64,000 nucleotides of DNA from JAGXRK01 sp963714415 (GTDB lineage Bacteria > Bacteroidota > Ignavibacteria > Ignavibacteriales > Ignavibacteriaceae): contig CAVQOL010000006.1 in assembly GCA_963714415.1 (NCBI GenBank), forward strand, positions 127,174-191,173. The letters are read 5' to 3'. A model generated the notes under the pieces. That model was not told where the DNA came from and searched no databases. It saw only the letters and a program-made list of their open reading frames with translations. How positions within the stretch are numbered: position 1 is the stretch's first letter; each line of letters starts with the position of its first letter. Position numbers and translations under genes: made by a program. This document shows positions 55,991 to 64,000 of the stretch, in pieces.

Positions 55991-56325
55991 TAGAAATTAT
56001 CAGCGGAATAGTAATTCTTGTCGGTTCGTTTTTCATTTTAATTTCTGCAATTGGAATAATCCGAATGCCAGATCTTTTTACCAGAATGTCAGCTACAACA
56101 AAAGCATCCACATTAGGTGTTGGACTTGCTCTTCTCGGAACCGCTTTGTTCTGGCAGGATATAGGAATTTCAGCCCGGGCAATTATAATCATCACATTTC
56201 TTTTTTTAACGGCTCCAGTTGCTGCACACGTAATCGGAAGAGCAGCTTACTTTGATAAAGTTCCACTTTGGGATAAAACCAAAGTTGATGAGCTCAAAGG
56301 TAAGTATGATGAAAAAACTTCATGA
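55987..56325 (+). CDS. mrpG: Mrp Na+/H+ antiporter subunit G
   Basis: A 112-residue protein with the MrpG signature SAIGIIRMPDLFTRMSATTK, ASTLGVGLALLGTALFW, and TFLFLTAPVAAHVIGRAAYF. It completes the seven-gene set A to G in canonical order. Translational overlaps run through the whole operon. No clear terminator follows within 100 nt. Confidence 0.92.
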   Translation: MIEIISGIVILVGSFFILISAIGIIRMPDLFTRMSATTKASTLGVGLALLGTALFWQDIGISARAIIIITFLFLTAPVAAHVIGRAAYFDKVPLWDKTKVDELKGKYDEKTS

Positions 56326-56436
56326 CTTAAAATAACCTCTTTTTTCAATTTTGGATTTAGACTTTCACTACAATCCATCTATCATTATTTTTGAAAAGTG
56401 ATTTTGAATTGACAATAAAAAATAATTGGAGAATAA

Positions 56437-57184
56437 ATGTATAAAGTAGTTTTACTCAGACATGGCGAAAGTACCTGGAATAAAGAAAACAGATTTACCG
56501 GCTGGACGGACGTTGATCTTTCTGAAAAAGGATTACATGAAGCTAAAAAAGCCGGACAAACCCTTAAAGCCGAAGGTTTCAAATTTGATCTTGCATACAC
56601 TTCCGTTCTAAAAAGAGCAATAAGAACTTTATGGATTGGACTTGATGAAATGGATTTAATGTGGATTCCTGTTATTCGTCACTGGCGATTAAATGAAAGA
56701 CATTATGGTGCATTACAAGGACTTAATAAGGCAGAAACAGCTGAAAAATACGGAGATGAGCAAGTAAAAATCTGGCGACAGAAGTTATGACACTCAACCG
56801 CCGGCTCTGGATAAAAACGATGAACGTTATCCGGGTTTTGATCTTCGCTATAAAGATCTAAGCGATTCGGAATTACCTTTAACCGAATGCCTGAAGGATA
56901 CTGTTGCCCGTTTTGTTCCTTATTGGGAAAACACAATTGCACCAAGCATTAAAACGGGTAAGAAGGTTCTGATTACCGCACACGGAAACAGCTTGCGTGC
57001 TTTGGTTAAATACCTTGATAATATTCCAGATGAGGAAATTGTTGGATTAAATATTCCAACTGGAATTCCATTAATATATGAACTTGATGCAAATTTAAAT
57101 TCTATTAAAAATTATTATCTGGGTGATCAGGAAGAGATTGCCAAAGCTGCTGCTGCGGTTGCGAACCAGGGAAAAGCAAAGTGA
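56437..57184 (+). CDS. gpmA: 2,3-bisphosphoglycerate-dependent phosphoglycerate mutase (frameshifted near 56783)
   Basis: After repair 248 residues, the exact usual GpmA length. The histidine phosphatase motif LRHGESTWNKENRFTGWTDV holds the catalytic His and Arg; LNERHYGALQGLNKAETAEK and ITAHGNSLRALVKYLDNIPD follow. A single extra base near 56783 (TGG-CGA-C-AGA) separates the halves at WRRSYDTQPPAL. The enzyme interconverts 2- and 3-phosphoglycerate in glycolysis. AATTGGAGAATAAATG gives a plausible ribosome site. Confidence 0.93.
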
Positions 57185-57238
57185 ACAATATCTGTTTACA
57201 GTGCTGAATTAAAAGAAATAATTATTATACCTGTAGGT

Positions 57239-57826
57239 ATGATTATGAAAAGTCTGTTCTTAATATTTTTATTCGGAATTATAGCTTTCGTTGGCTGTAA
57301 TACAACTGAAGTTGATTCATTTAAAAAAGAAATACCGTTTGAACAGATTGCCTTAGATTGCATAGATCGAGTTTCAATCGGAGGACAATTTCAAGTAATT
57401 GTTGATAGCGAAGAAGAATATCAAAATCTTATATATCAAAAATATCAACGTATCCTGGACATTTATTGGGACACACATTATCAATCAATTCTGGATTTTA
57501 TCAAATCTATATATCCCGGATTAACTGATGCTCAATATGAAGATAGTGTGCATACTGTGATTTATTCAACGATGCCGTTTATGGTTACGCTTGATTGTAC
57601 TTTACCCGAAATAGATTTTTCTAAACATACTTTATTAGGTCAATATGCATCTCTACAAAGAGATAAATATACTATTTCCATAACAAAAGACTATGTTAAA
57701 AGAGAATACAACTTTTTAATTACTCGTTTTACAGATAATGAAATGTTAATGCAGGATACTAATGTTTGGGTATTAATACATAAAATAGAAAAAGGTTTTG
57801 TTGTTCGTTTTGAAATCAAGAACTAA
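57239..57826 (+). CDS. Lipoprotein of unknown function
   Basis: The 195-residue product has a lipoprotein signal (MKSLFLIFLFGIIAFVGCNT, lipobox FVGC). The mature region (FEQIALDCIDRVSIGGQFQV, later TMPFMVTLDCTLPEIDFSKH) contains a pair of cysteines that could form a disulfide. No family recognised. It stands alone between gpmA and the PhoH gene. Confidence 0.55.
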   Translation: MIMKSLFLIFLFGIIAFVGCNTTEVDSFKKEIPFEQIALDCIDRVSIGGQFQVIVDSEEEYQNLIYQKYQRILDIYWDTHYQSILDFIKSIYPGLTDAQYEDSVHTVIYSTMPFMVTLDCTLPEIDFSKHTLLGQYASLQRDKYTISITKDYVKREYNFLITRFTDNEMLMQDTNVWVLIHKIEKGFVVRFEIKN

Positions 57827-58153
57827 AAAGATATAAATTCTTTAATAACCAGAAAGTCCCCAGGTGTATTATTGTTCTTAAAGATCTTTTTCTAAAATTT
57901 GTATACGTACCTTTGGTCAGGATACTGAAAAAATAAATGTGAATCCACTTCTAAGCAGAATAAACACTTTCTTATCCTATGAGTGTAATTTGAATTTGAC
58001 AATCTTATTTCTCATTTTTGCAATTGAAACACAACAATAGTTTTGTTATTTATATTTTGACAGAAACATTTTTACATTTCATAAGCTTCTTTCGAACGAA
58101 AGCTTTTCTATATTCTTTCCAAAATCATTCACTAATAAAAAGATTTAATAGTT
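57827..58153. other. Intergenic region upstream of the PhoH gene
   Basis: 327 nt without a credible gene. It contains TTGACA at 58057-58062 with a poor -10 candidate (TCATAA at 58079-58084), which may be the PhoH promoter. Another TTGACA at 57996-58001 lacks a matching -10. No repeat or RNA structure recognised. Confidence 0.35.
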
Positions 58154-59515
58154 ATGGTTGCTAAAAAATCCGTTTCTTCAAAAAAGGCACCTAAGACTTT
58201 TATCCTGGATACAAACGTTATACTTCACGATGCATCTTCAATAAATATGTTTCAGGAAAATGATGTTATAATTCCGCTCACCGTTATTGAAGAACTTGAT
58301 CATTTTAAGAGAGGCAGCCAGGTAATAAATCTTAATGCGAGAGAATTTGCACGTACTTTGGATTCGATGACAGGTTCCGCACTTTTCAATGGCGGAATTT
58401 CTATGGGTAAAAATCGTGGCAAACTCCGCATAGCAATTTCAAAAGGACTTAATCCTTCCATCAAAGATGTATTTAAAGATGATACGCCCGATCATCGTGT
58501 ATTAAGTGTTGCCTGTGACTGGAAAGACAAGCTAAAAGATAAAACGCAGGTTATTCTGGTTACCAAAGATGTTAACCTTCGTATGAAGGCTAAGGCACTT
58601 GGCATACGGGCGGAAGATTATACAACCGACAGGGTAAAAAGTATTGAGGAACTATACAGCGGAAAAGGAATTGTTGAAAATTTTGATGATGATTTACTGG
58701 TAAAACTTTTTCAACCGCCTTATGAAGTATCCGCAGCAAAATTATTAAAGCGATTAAATGGCGAGGCGCTCCCAAATAAATATTACATATTGCGTAACCA
58801 CAGCAGATCGGTACTTGCTTATCTTAATCAGAATAAAGATTTACTGCAGAAGGTTGATAAAACTACTGTGTATGGAATTACTCCACGCAATGCCGAACAG
58901 ACGTTTGCAGTTAATGCTTTAATAAATCCCCGCATTCAATTAGTTTCAATGACTGGTAAAGCAGGTACAGGAAAAACTCTTCTTGCTCTGGCTGGTGCTT
59001 TGCATATGAAAAAATCATATAGACAGATTTTTATTGCACGCCCTATAGTCCCATTAAGTAATAAAGATATAGGTTATCTTCCCGGTGATGTTGAAAGCAA
59101 ACTTGCTCCATATATGCAGCCGCTTTGGGATAATTTAAAAGTTATTCAGGATCAGTTTCCTGAAAATGATAAATACCATCAGGCAATTGATGCAATGATC
59201 AAGGAAGAAAAACTTGTGATAGAACCGCTTTCTTATATTCGCGGAAGAAGTCTTCAAAGAATATTCTTTATAGTAGATGAGGCTCAAAATTTAACTCCGC
59301 ACGAAGTTAAAACGATTATTACCCGTGCAGGTGAAGGCGCTAAGGTTGTTTTCACAGGTGATATTTACCAGATAGATCATCCATATCTTGACGGGGAGTC
59401 AAACGGACTTTCGTATTTAATTGACAGATTTAAAGGTCAACGACTTTATGCTCATATTAACCTTGAAAAAGGTGAACGCTCGGAGCTTGCGGAATTAGCC
59501 AGCAATCTTTTGTAG
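58154..59515 (+). CDS. PIN-PhoH fusion ATPase (PhoH2/YlaK type)
   Basis: The 453-residue protein joins an N-terminal PIN nuclease domain (FILDTNVILHDASSINMF, ELDHFKRG, DTPDHRVLSVA) and a C-terminal PhoH ATPase. The ATPase has Walker A MTGKAGTGKTLLALA near residue 270, then IARPIVPLSNKDIGYLPGD and Walker B IFFIVDEAQNLTPHE. Relatives act as RNA helicase-ribonucleases. It is a single gene, preceded by the intergenic region 57827-58153. Frame intact. Confidence 0.92.
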   Translation: MVAKKSVSSKKAPKTFILDTNVILHDASSINMFQENDVIIPLTVIEELDHFKRGSQVINLNAREFARTLDSMTGSALFNGGISMGKNRGKLRIAISKGLNPSIKDVFKDDTPDHRVLSVACDWKDKLKDKTQVILVTKDVNLRMKAKALGIRAEDYTTDRVKSIEELYSGKGIVENFDDDLLVKLFQPPYEVSAAKLLKRLNGEALPNKYYILRNHSRSVLAYLNQNKDLLQKVDKTTVYGITPRNAEQTFAVNALINPRIQLVSMTGKAGTGKTLLALAGALHMKKSYRQIFIARPIVPLSNKDIGYLPGDVESKLAPYMQPLWDNLKVIQDQFPENDKYHQAIDAMIKEEKLVIEPLSYIRGRSLQRIFFIVDEAQNLTPHEVKTIITRAGEGAKVVFTGDIYQIDHPYLDGESNGLSYLIDRFKGQRLYAHINLEKGERSELAELASNLL

Positions 59516-59547
59516 TTTATTAATCATTTATTCAGAGAGGGACAGTT

Positions 59548-60360
59548 ATGAAAAAATTAAAAATTCTTGTTGTTTTATCATTCTTGTTAGTTACTCTAAC
59601 TGGCTGCTTACAAGTCGATACTACTATAACTCTTAATCCGGATGGCTCGGGCATACTCGAAGAAACCGTATTGATGAAATCTACCATAATCGAAATGATT
59701 AGAGAGTTTGCTTCTTCTTTTGATGAAAATGCTGAAGAAGATGAGTTTAAATTTTATAAAGAAGAAGAGCAGAAAAATAAAGCTTCTGATTATGGAGAAG
59801 GAGTTACGTTTTTAGAAGGTACCGAAATAATTGAAGAAGACTGGGAAGGTTATAAAGTAAAATATTCTTTTAAAGATATTAACAAGTTGAAAGTCGATCC
59901 CAGCCCGGATGATAAAATAAATATTGGCAATGAAGAAAAAGATATTGACGAAACGGAACGTGAGTATCTAACATTTAACTTCAAAAAAGGAAATCCATCT
60001 GATCTCAAAATTATTTTTCCTAAACCGGATTTTGAAGAAGACAAATCAACCGAAACAGTTGAAGCAGATTCTGTTGATACAGGGGCAGCAGAGATGTTTA
60101 AGAATATGTTTGAAGGAATGCGAGTTTCAGTTAACCTCAAACTAAATGGAAATATTACAGAAACGAACGCATCTTTTGTGAATGGTAATACTATCACTAT
60201 GATGGAAATAGATTTTGAAAACATTCTAAATAATGAAGATATTATTACAAGCATGGAAAAGAAGAACCCTCAATCACTTGAAGAATTTAGAGAATTGACA
60301 AAAGACATTGAAGGAATAAAAATAGAATTTCAGGAAGAAGTCAATGTAAAATTCAAGTAA
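59548..60360 (+). CDS. Lipoprotein of unknown function, acidic
   Basis: The 270-residue protein has a lipoprotein signal (KKLKILVVLSFLLVTLTGCL) and a first strand QVDTTITLNPDGSGILEETV, a recurring feature of a family of bacterial lipoproteins with beta-rich LppM-like folds. The rest is strongly acidic (DENAEEDEFKFYKEEEQKNK). Function unknown. It is followed by a bidirectional terminator at 60415-60442. Confidence 0.6.
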   Translation: MKKLKILVVLSFLLVTLTGCLQVDTTITLNPDGSGILEETVLMKSTIIEMIREFASSFDENAEEDEFKFYKEEEQKNKASDYGEGVTFLEGTEIIEEDWEGYKVKYSFKDINKLKVDPSPDDKINIGNEEKDIDETEREYLTFNFKKGNPSDLKIIFPKPDFEEDKSTETVEADSVDTGAAEMFKNMFEGMRVSVNLKLNGNITETNASFVNGNTITMMEIDFENILNNEDIITSMEKKNPQSLEEFRELTKDIEGIKIEFQEEVNVKFK

Positions 60361-60414
60361 ATTATTTGGTTTTTTAAATAGGGGGATAATCTTTCATCAA
60401 TACATTTTTAAAAT

Positions 60415-60442
60415 AAAAAAGGAGCCAAACAGCTCCTTTTTT
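60415..60442. terminator. Bidirectional Rho-independent terminator
   Basis: GGAGC (60421-60425) pairs with GCTCC (60432-60436), loop CAAACA, flanked by six A before and six T after, so it serves both the lipoprotein and the convergent M14 gene. Confidence 0.85.
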
Positions 60443-60469
60443 ATTCTGTTATCAATAAGAAAATTTAGA

Positions 60470-62905
60470 CTAACGTAGAAGTATCATTTTCCTTGTTTGG
60501 GAGTAAAAACCAGAAGTTAAAGTATAAAAGTAAATACCCGAACTTAATCCACCGGCATCAAACTCAATACTATGTTTTCCTGCTTCTTTATATCCACTAA
60601 CCAATGTCTCAACTAAATTTCCTAATACATCATAAATTTTTAATGTTTGCCAGCTGCTTACAGGCACCTGCCAACTGATTTTAGTGCTTGGATTAAATGG
60701 ATTGGGATAATTTTGTTCTAATAAATATTCATTCACAATTTGTGTTTGATCTTCATTTAATGAAGTCAGTGTTGTATCATAATAAATTATTCCTATATCG
60801 TCTAAATACCAGCCATCCATTGTAACTGACTCATCACTTTTAAGTTCAAACCTAATTTTAAACTGTGAGGAAGAATATCCTGCTAATGAAATTTCTTCTT
60901 TTACCCAGGTAGATTGAAATCCATCATATACAGGTTGTCCCAAAGGTTGAAAATCACCTGAACCAGGATCAGTATGCAACCCAGCCAATGGTATCCATGT
61001 AATACCATTATTCGTAGAAATTTCCACCTGACCATAATCCCAGTCACTTTCGATAGCATACTTTGTCCAAAACGATAATTTGGGATCTTTCAAGCCAGAA
61101 ATATCCAAAGAATTTGTTAAGGTCATTGAAACAGAAGAATTATTTATATAGTTGCCTTCTTTACTATCAGTGTAAGAAACAAGCTCTGAATAGAATGTTG
61201 CTGCTGTTGCCTCCCATTGCGGTGCATTGCTGGGAGATTTAGTAATGGTCCAGAATTCCTGTGGATTATCAGATGTGTCCTTGAAAAAAACTATTGGGGT
61301 TCCTACAATAAATTTCAGAGTATCACTGCTCATAACAATTCCCTCACAACTGGTTGTAACAAGCAATCTTGCCATTGTATTAACTTGTGCAGAAGAAGTA
61401 ATTGTGAATGAAAAAGGCGTTGATAGTGTGGCAGTGCTAAGTGCAGGAATCAACCCAAATGATGCGGCTCCCTCATTAATAAAAATATTTGGACTTAAAG
61501 ACATCAACTGAACATTATAATTTTCACCGTCCGATAGCCCTTTGTTCTTGAAGACGCAATTCATAGAAACTGTATCACCGGGATTAAAATATTCTTCGCT
61601 GAATCCAGGATCAACCAGCCCAACATAAGCTCCAGCAACCCAAGTATAATAAAGATTAGGAAATAAATTCTCTTGAGCTAAAGGAAATATTCTTGATTGC
61701 GCAGGCCAGAAACCATCAGAAGAGCCTCCTACCTCCGGTGTCATAGCAAATATTTTTTGTTTCGTGGTTTGTTCCCCATACATCCAATCATCTGCAGAAC
61801 CGTTTACTTCGTAAAGAACTAAAGGCGACTGTCCAAACGTGTAGTTGTTATATTGTGTCATATCGGCGCCATATTCAGCAAAAATATTATCATCCGGCGT
61901 GGGATCATTTATATATCCCCAAGAATATAAAAGAAGATTACTATAAGTATGATAATTCAATGCAGTTTTGATATTCTTAGAGTTACAAAAATCTCTGATC
62001 GTCTGAGTCTCCGGTTCAGAGAAAGCAGCACTGCCTCTGTATGTTGCATCGCTAGGATCCGAACTCGAACCATCATTATCGTAACCCCATTCATATCCGA
62101 AATTTCTGTTAAGATCAACACCATCCAATGAGGTCTCAAATACACCGCTGTTATTATTATCTCTCTTATTTTTTCTCCACATTCCTCCGCCATTTGGATT
62201 TGTCAAATGGTTATATTCATATCCATCGGGATTTACTACTGGAATAAAGTATATTTCCCTGTTATCAACAAGATAAGTTACTTCCGGATCAGTTCCGTAG
62301 TTTTCTAAAAGATAGAACATATAATACATTACTGTCATCATACCTGCAGGTTCTCGCGCATGTGTTAAAGCATTATACAACACCTGTGGTTCATCTTCTT
62401 CCAGATTTGGATTGTCAGAAATTTTGACGGCGTAGATGGGTCTGTTTTCTATAGTTGTACCAATCTGAAATTTCTCAGTGATAATATTTGGATAGTGAGC
62501 ATACATCGAATCCAATCGATCATAGACTTCATCAAGTGTGTAATACCCTCCCATCGAACCGAAATCAAGTCCTGTGACGTTGTAATTGCTCGAGCTTTTA
62601 CTTAAAATATCAGACTTTTCAACTTCGCTTAACTTTAGAAGATTTTTATAATAACTGAACCAGTCATCTATCAGAACATCATATCTGAAAGAAGTTGATT
62701 TTAGTTTTATAAATTCATCATCACTGATAAAACAGTCTATTGATTTGTCTTTTCCCAAAATAAAATGATCAAACTCCAGTCCCGCCTCTCTTAAAACGGT
62801 AACATCTTTAGGATCGTTCAAATATATTTTTACCTGTTTGTAGTTCTGAGAATAAACATTAATAGTAAAAACAATTGCAATTAAAATTATGAATGTGTAT
62901 TTCAT
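60470..62905 (-). CDS. Secreted M14 zinc carboxypeptidase with T9SS sorting domain
   Basis: The 811-residue protein has a signal peptide and the M14 catalytic set: THAREPAGM (zinc ligands H182 and E185), DGVDLNRNFGYEWGYDNDGS, third ligand in LNYHTYSNLLLYSWGY, and the Glu in MTPEVGGSSDGFWP. After about residue 430 come beta-sandwich modules (VDPGFSEEYFNPGDTV, then SLDISGLKDPKLSFW). The C-terminus (LEQNYPNPFNPST, ending SQTRKMILLR) is a T9SS sorting domain. It is expected on the cell surface, cutting C-terminal residues from peptides. Frame intact. Confidence 0.92.
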   Translation of the reverse strand: MKYTFIILIAIVFTINVYSQNYKQVKIYLNDPKDVTVLREAGLEFDHFILGKDKSIDCFISDDEFIKLKSTSFRYDVLIDDWFSYYKNLLKLSEVEKSDILSKSSSNYNVTGLDFGSMGGYYTLDEVYDRLDSMYAHYPNIITEKFQIGTTIENRPIYAVKISDNPNLEEDEPQVLYNALTHAREPAGMMTVMYYMFYLLENYGTDPEVTYLVDNREIYFIPVVNPDGYEYNHLTNPNGGGMWRKNKRDNNNSGVFETSLDGVDLNRNFGYEWGYDNDGSSSDPSDATYRGSAAFSEPETQTIRDFCNSKNIKTALNYHTYSNLLLYSWGYINDPTPDDNIFAEYGADMTQYNNYTFGQSPLVLYEVNGSADDWMYGEQTTKQKIFAMTPEVGGSSDGFWPAQSRIFPLAQENLFPNLYYTWVAGAYVGLVDPGFSEEYFNPGDTVSMNCVFKNKGLSDGENYNVQLMSLSPNIFINEGAASFGLIPALSTATLSTPFSFTITSSAQVNTMARLLVTTSCEGIVMSSDTLKFIVGTPIVFFKDTSDNPQEFWTITKSPSNAPQWEATAATFYSELVSYTDSKEGNYINNSSVSMTLTNSLDISGLKDPKLSFWTKYAIESDWDYGQVEISTNNGITWIPLAGLHTDPGSGDFQPLGQPVYDGFQSTWVKEEISLAGYSSSQFKIRFELKSDESVTMDGWYLDDIGIIYYDTTLTSLNEDQTQIVNEYLLEQNYPNPFNPSTKISWQVPVSSWQTLKIYDVLGNLVETLVSGYKEAGKHSIEFDAGGLSSGIYFYTLTSGFYSQTRKMILLR

Positions 62906-63076
62906 TTTATCATTCCTGAAAATATTTGTATGCTACTTATATTAAACTTACGTTAAATTATATTAGGTTAAAATACTGATTTCTTCGCATTCTGGGGACA
63001 ATTATTAATAATAAGACAGTAAAAAAAATATTTTAGCAAATAGAAAATAAATTATTACTAAACCGGAGAATTATTT

Positions 63077-63427
63077 ATGTCTAAAATAGTTATATATGAA
63101 AAGCCCACCTGTACTACTTGCAGAAAAGTTGCAAAAGCTTTGGAAGAAAACGGAGTGGATTTCAACAAAGTAAATTATTTTATTGAGCCCTTTACAAAAT
63201 CAAAGCTGAAAACTTTGCTTAGAAAAATGGGGATGAAACCATCGGAATTACTCCGAACAAATGATAAAGAATATAAGAAACTCGACCTAAAGAATAGGAA
63301 CTATTCTGAAGAAGAAATATTAAATCTAATGATTGAGAATCCGAATCTTGTACAAAGACCTATTATTGAAAAAGGTGACAGAGCAATACTTGCCCGACCG
63401 CCTGAAAAGATAAAAGAACTATTTTAA
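63077..63427 (+). CDS. ArsC/Spx-family protein
   Basis: The 116-residue protein has the thioredoxin-like ArsC fold: IYEKPTCTTCRKVAKALEEN with a CxxC pair, then KTLLRKMGMKPSELLRTND and NPNLVQRPIIEKGDRAIL. Similar proteins are annotated arsenate reductase or YffB. With a CxxC, not the single Cys of most ArsC, a role in redox rather than arsenate reduction is possible. No arsenic genes are nearby. Confidence 0.8.
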   Translation: MSKIVIYEKPTCTTCRKVAKALEENGVDFNKVNYFIEPFTKSKLKTLLRKMGMKPSELLRTNDKEYKKLDLKNRNYSEEEILNLMIENPNLVQRPIIEKGDRAILARPPEKIKELF

Positions 63428-63449
63428 TTTTTATTCTTATATCTGAGTT

Positions 63450-64000
63450 TTATTCTTTCATTAAAGTTTCTTTAGCCTTTTTTAATTCCTCTATTTGCTC
63501 TTTAGATAGCTTAGGATATTCAGGTTTTAACTTTTTCATTGCTTCAACTATTATTTCTGAAACAGTTAATCTCGCAAACCATTTTTTATCGGCTGGGATA
63601 ACAAACCAGGGCGCATATTTCTTGCTCGTAGCCGATAATGTTTCCTGATAAACTTTTTGATAATTCTCCCAATAGCTGCGTTCTTTCAGATCAGCAGAAG
63701 AAAATTTCCAGTTTTTTGCAGGATTATCAATCCTGGATAAAAACCTATTCTTCTGTTCTTCTTGAGAAATATGAAGGAAAAATTTTAATACTATAATACC
63801 GTTTTCGAACAGATATTTTTCAAAATCATTTATTTGTCTATATCGCAATTTCCAGATATCATCATTAATTAAATCAAGTGGAAGTTTTTGATTTTTGATT
63901 AGGTTATGAACACGCACGACCAACACTTCTTCATAATGAGATCGGTTGAAAATTCCAATTCTTCCCCGTTCTGGCAAAGCTTTATTAATTCTCCACAGAT
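63450..64000 (-). CDS. Polyphosphate kinase 2 family protein (N-terminus outside the window)
   Basis: Read from the right edge: WRINKALPERGRIGIFNRSH, then YEEVLVVRVHNLI, HISQEEQKNRFLSRIDNPAK, WKFSSADLKERSYWENYQKV and PWFVIPADKKWFARLTVSEI, all conserved in PPK2, which phosphorylates nucleotides from polyphosphate. The Walker-type P-loop is upstream and therefore outside the window. It is convergent with the ArsC-like gene, 22 nt apart. Confidence 0.88.
   Translation of the reverse strand, partial: LWRINKALPERGRIGIFNRSHYEEVLVVRVHNLIKNQKLPLDLINDDIWKLRYRQINDFEKYLFENGIIVLKFFLHISQEEQKNRFLSRIDNPAKNWKFSSADLKERSYWENYQKVYQETLSATSKKYAPWFVIPADKKWFARLTVSEIIVEAMKKLKPEYPKLSKEQIEELKKAKETLMKE

Noticed and set aside
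59850..60254. Minus-strand open frame of 134 codons
   Set aside because: Antisense to the acidic lipoprotein; its Ser/Ile-rich composition mirrors the Glu/Asp codons on the other strand.

Overview
The window looks like a chromosomal piece of an AT-rich, Gram-negative bacterium of the Ignavibacteria (Bacteroidota/Chlorobi group). Five secreted proteins end in a type IX secretion (T9SS) sorting domain with the NYPNPFNP signature common in that lineage. A PorV/PorQ-like porin, a TonB-dependent receptor and a SUF-type Fe-S system are also present. No rRNA, tRNA, CRISPR array, integrase or transposase gene was seen. The lineage is inferred from protein style, not from a marker gene.

Layout: 1-4.8 kb holds cell-surface polysaccharide genes (YfhO-like membrane protein, FkbM and class I methyltransferases, GT4 and GT2 glycosyltransferases). 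5-8.7 kb has a CotH/lamin-tail T9SS protein and a DUF1566 lipoprotein. 8.7-14.6 kb is an envelope-stress module: ECF sigma factor, putative anti-sigma factor, two Spy-like periplasmic proteins and a MacAB-type ABC efflux system. It is tied together by four copies of one promoter motif with an invariant 16-nt spacer. 14.7-16 kb carries a cupin gene with a partial tandem duplicate and a methyltransferase. 16.2-23.5 kb is a complete suf operon (sufB-C-D-S-U-T, a bacilliredoxin and an Rrf2 regulator) whose junctions are peppered with small palindromic repeats. 23.5-40.6 kb is one long minus-strand run for peptide or amino-acid scavenging: M20 peptidase, exported cyanophycinase-like protein, YfcC-type carrier, T9SS protein, RpiR regulator, TonB receptor, surface protein, PorV-like porin, Ntn amide hydrolase, S12 hydrolase, M14 carboxypeptidase and an enolase-superfamily enzyme.

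41.1-48 kb is a TetR-controlled efflux operon (TolC, HlyD, two ABC ATPases, two ABC-2 permeases) behind a sigma70-type promoter overlapped by two 30-bp palindromes. 48.1-50.5 kb has a 37-residue lysine-rich microprotein, a thioesterase, an AEC carrier and a thiamine-binding protein. 50.6-56.3 kb is a full seven-gene Mrp Na+/H+ antiporter operon. The right end has phosphoglycerate mutase, two lipoproteins, a PIN-PhoH protein, a large M14/T9SS carboxypeptidase, an ArsC-like protein and a PPK2 cut by the window edge.

A striking property of the text is about 22 single-base frame disruptions in otherwise well-conserved genes, almost all of the +1 kind. Repairing them gives family-typical lengths. 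They are concentrated at 21-28 kb and 43.6-57 kb, and seven fall exactly on a leucine CTT-A or CTT-G junction. Sequencing or assembly indels are the default explanation, but the leucine bias deserves a check.
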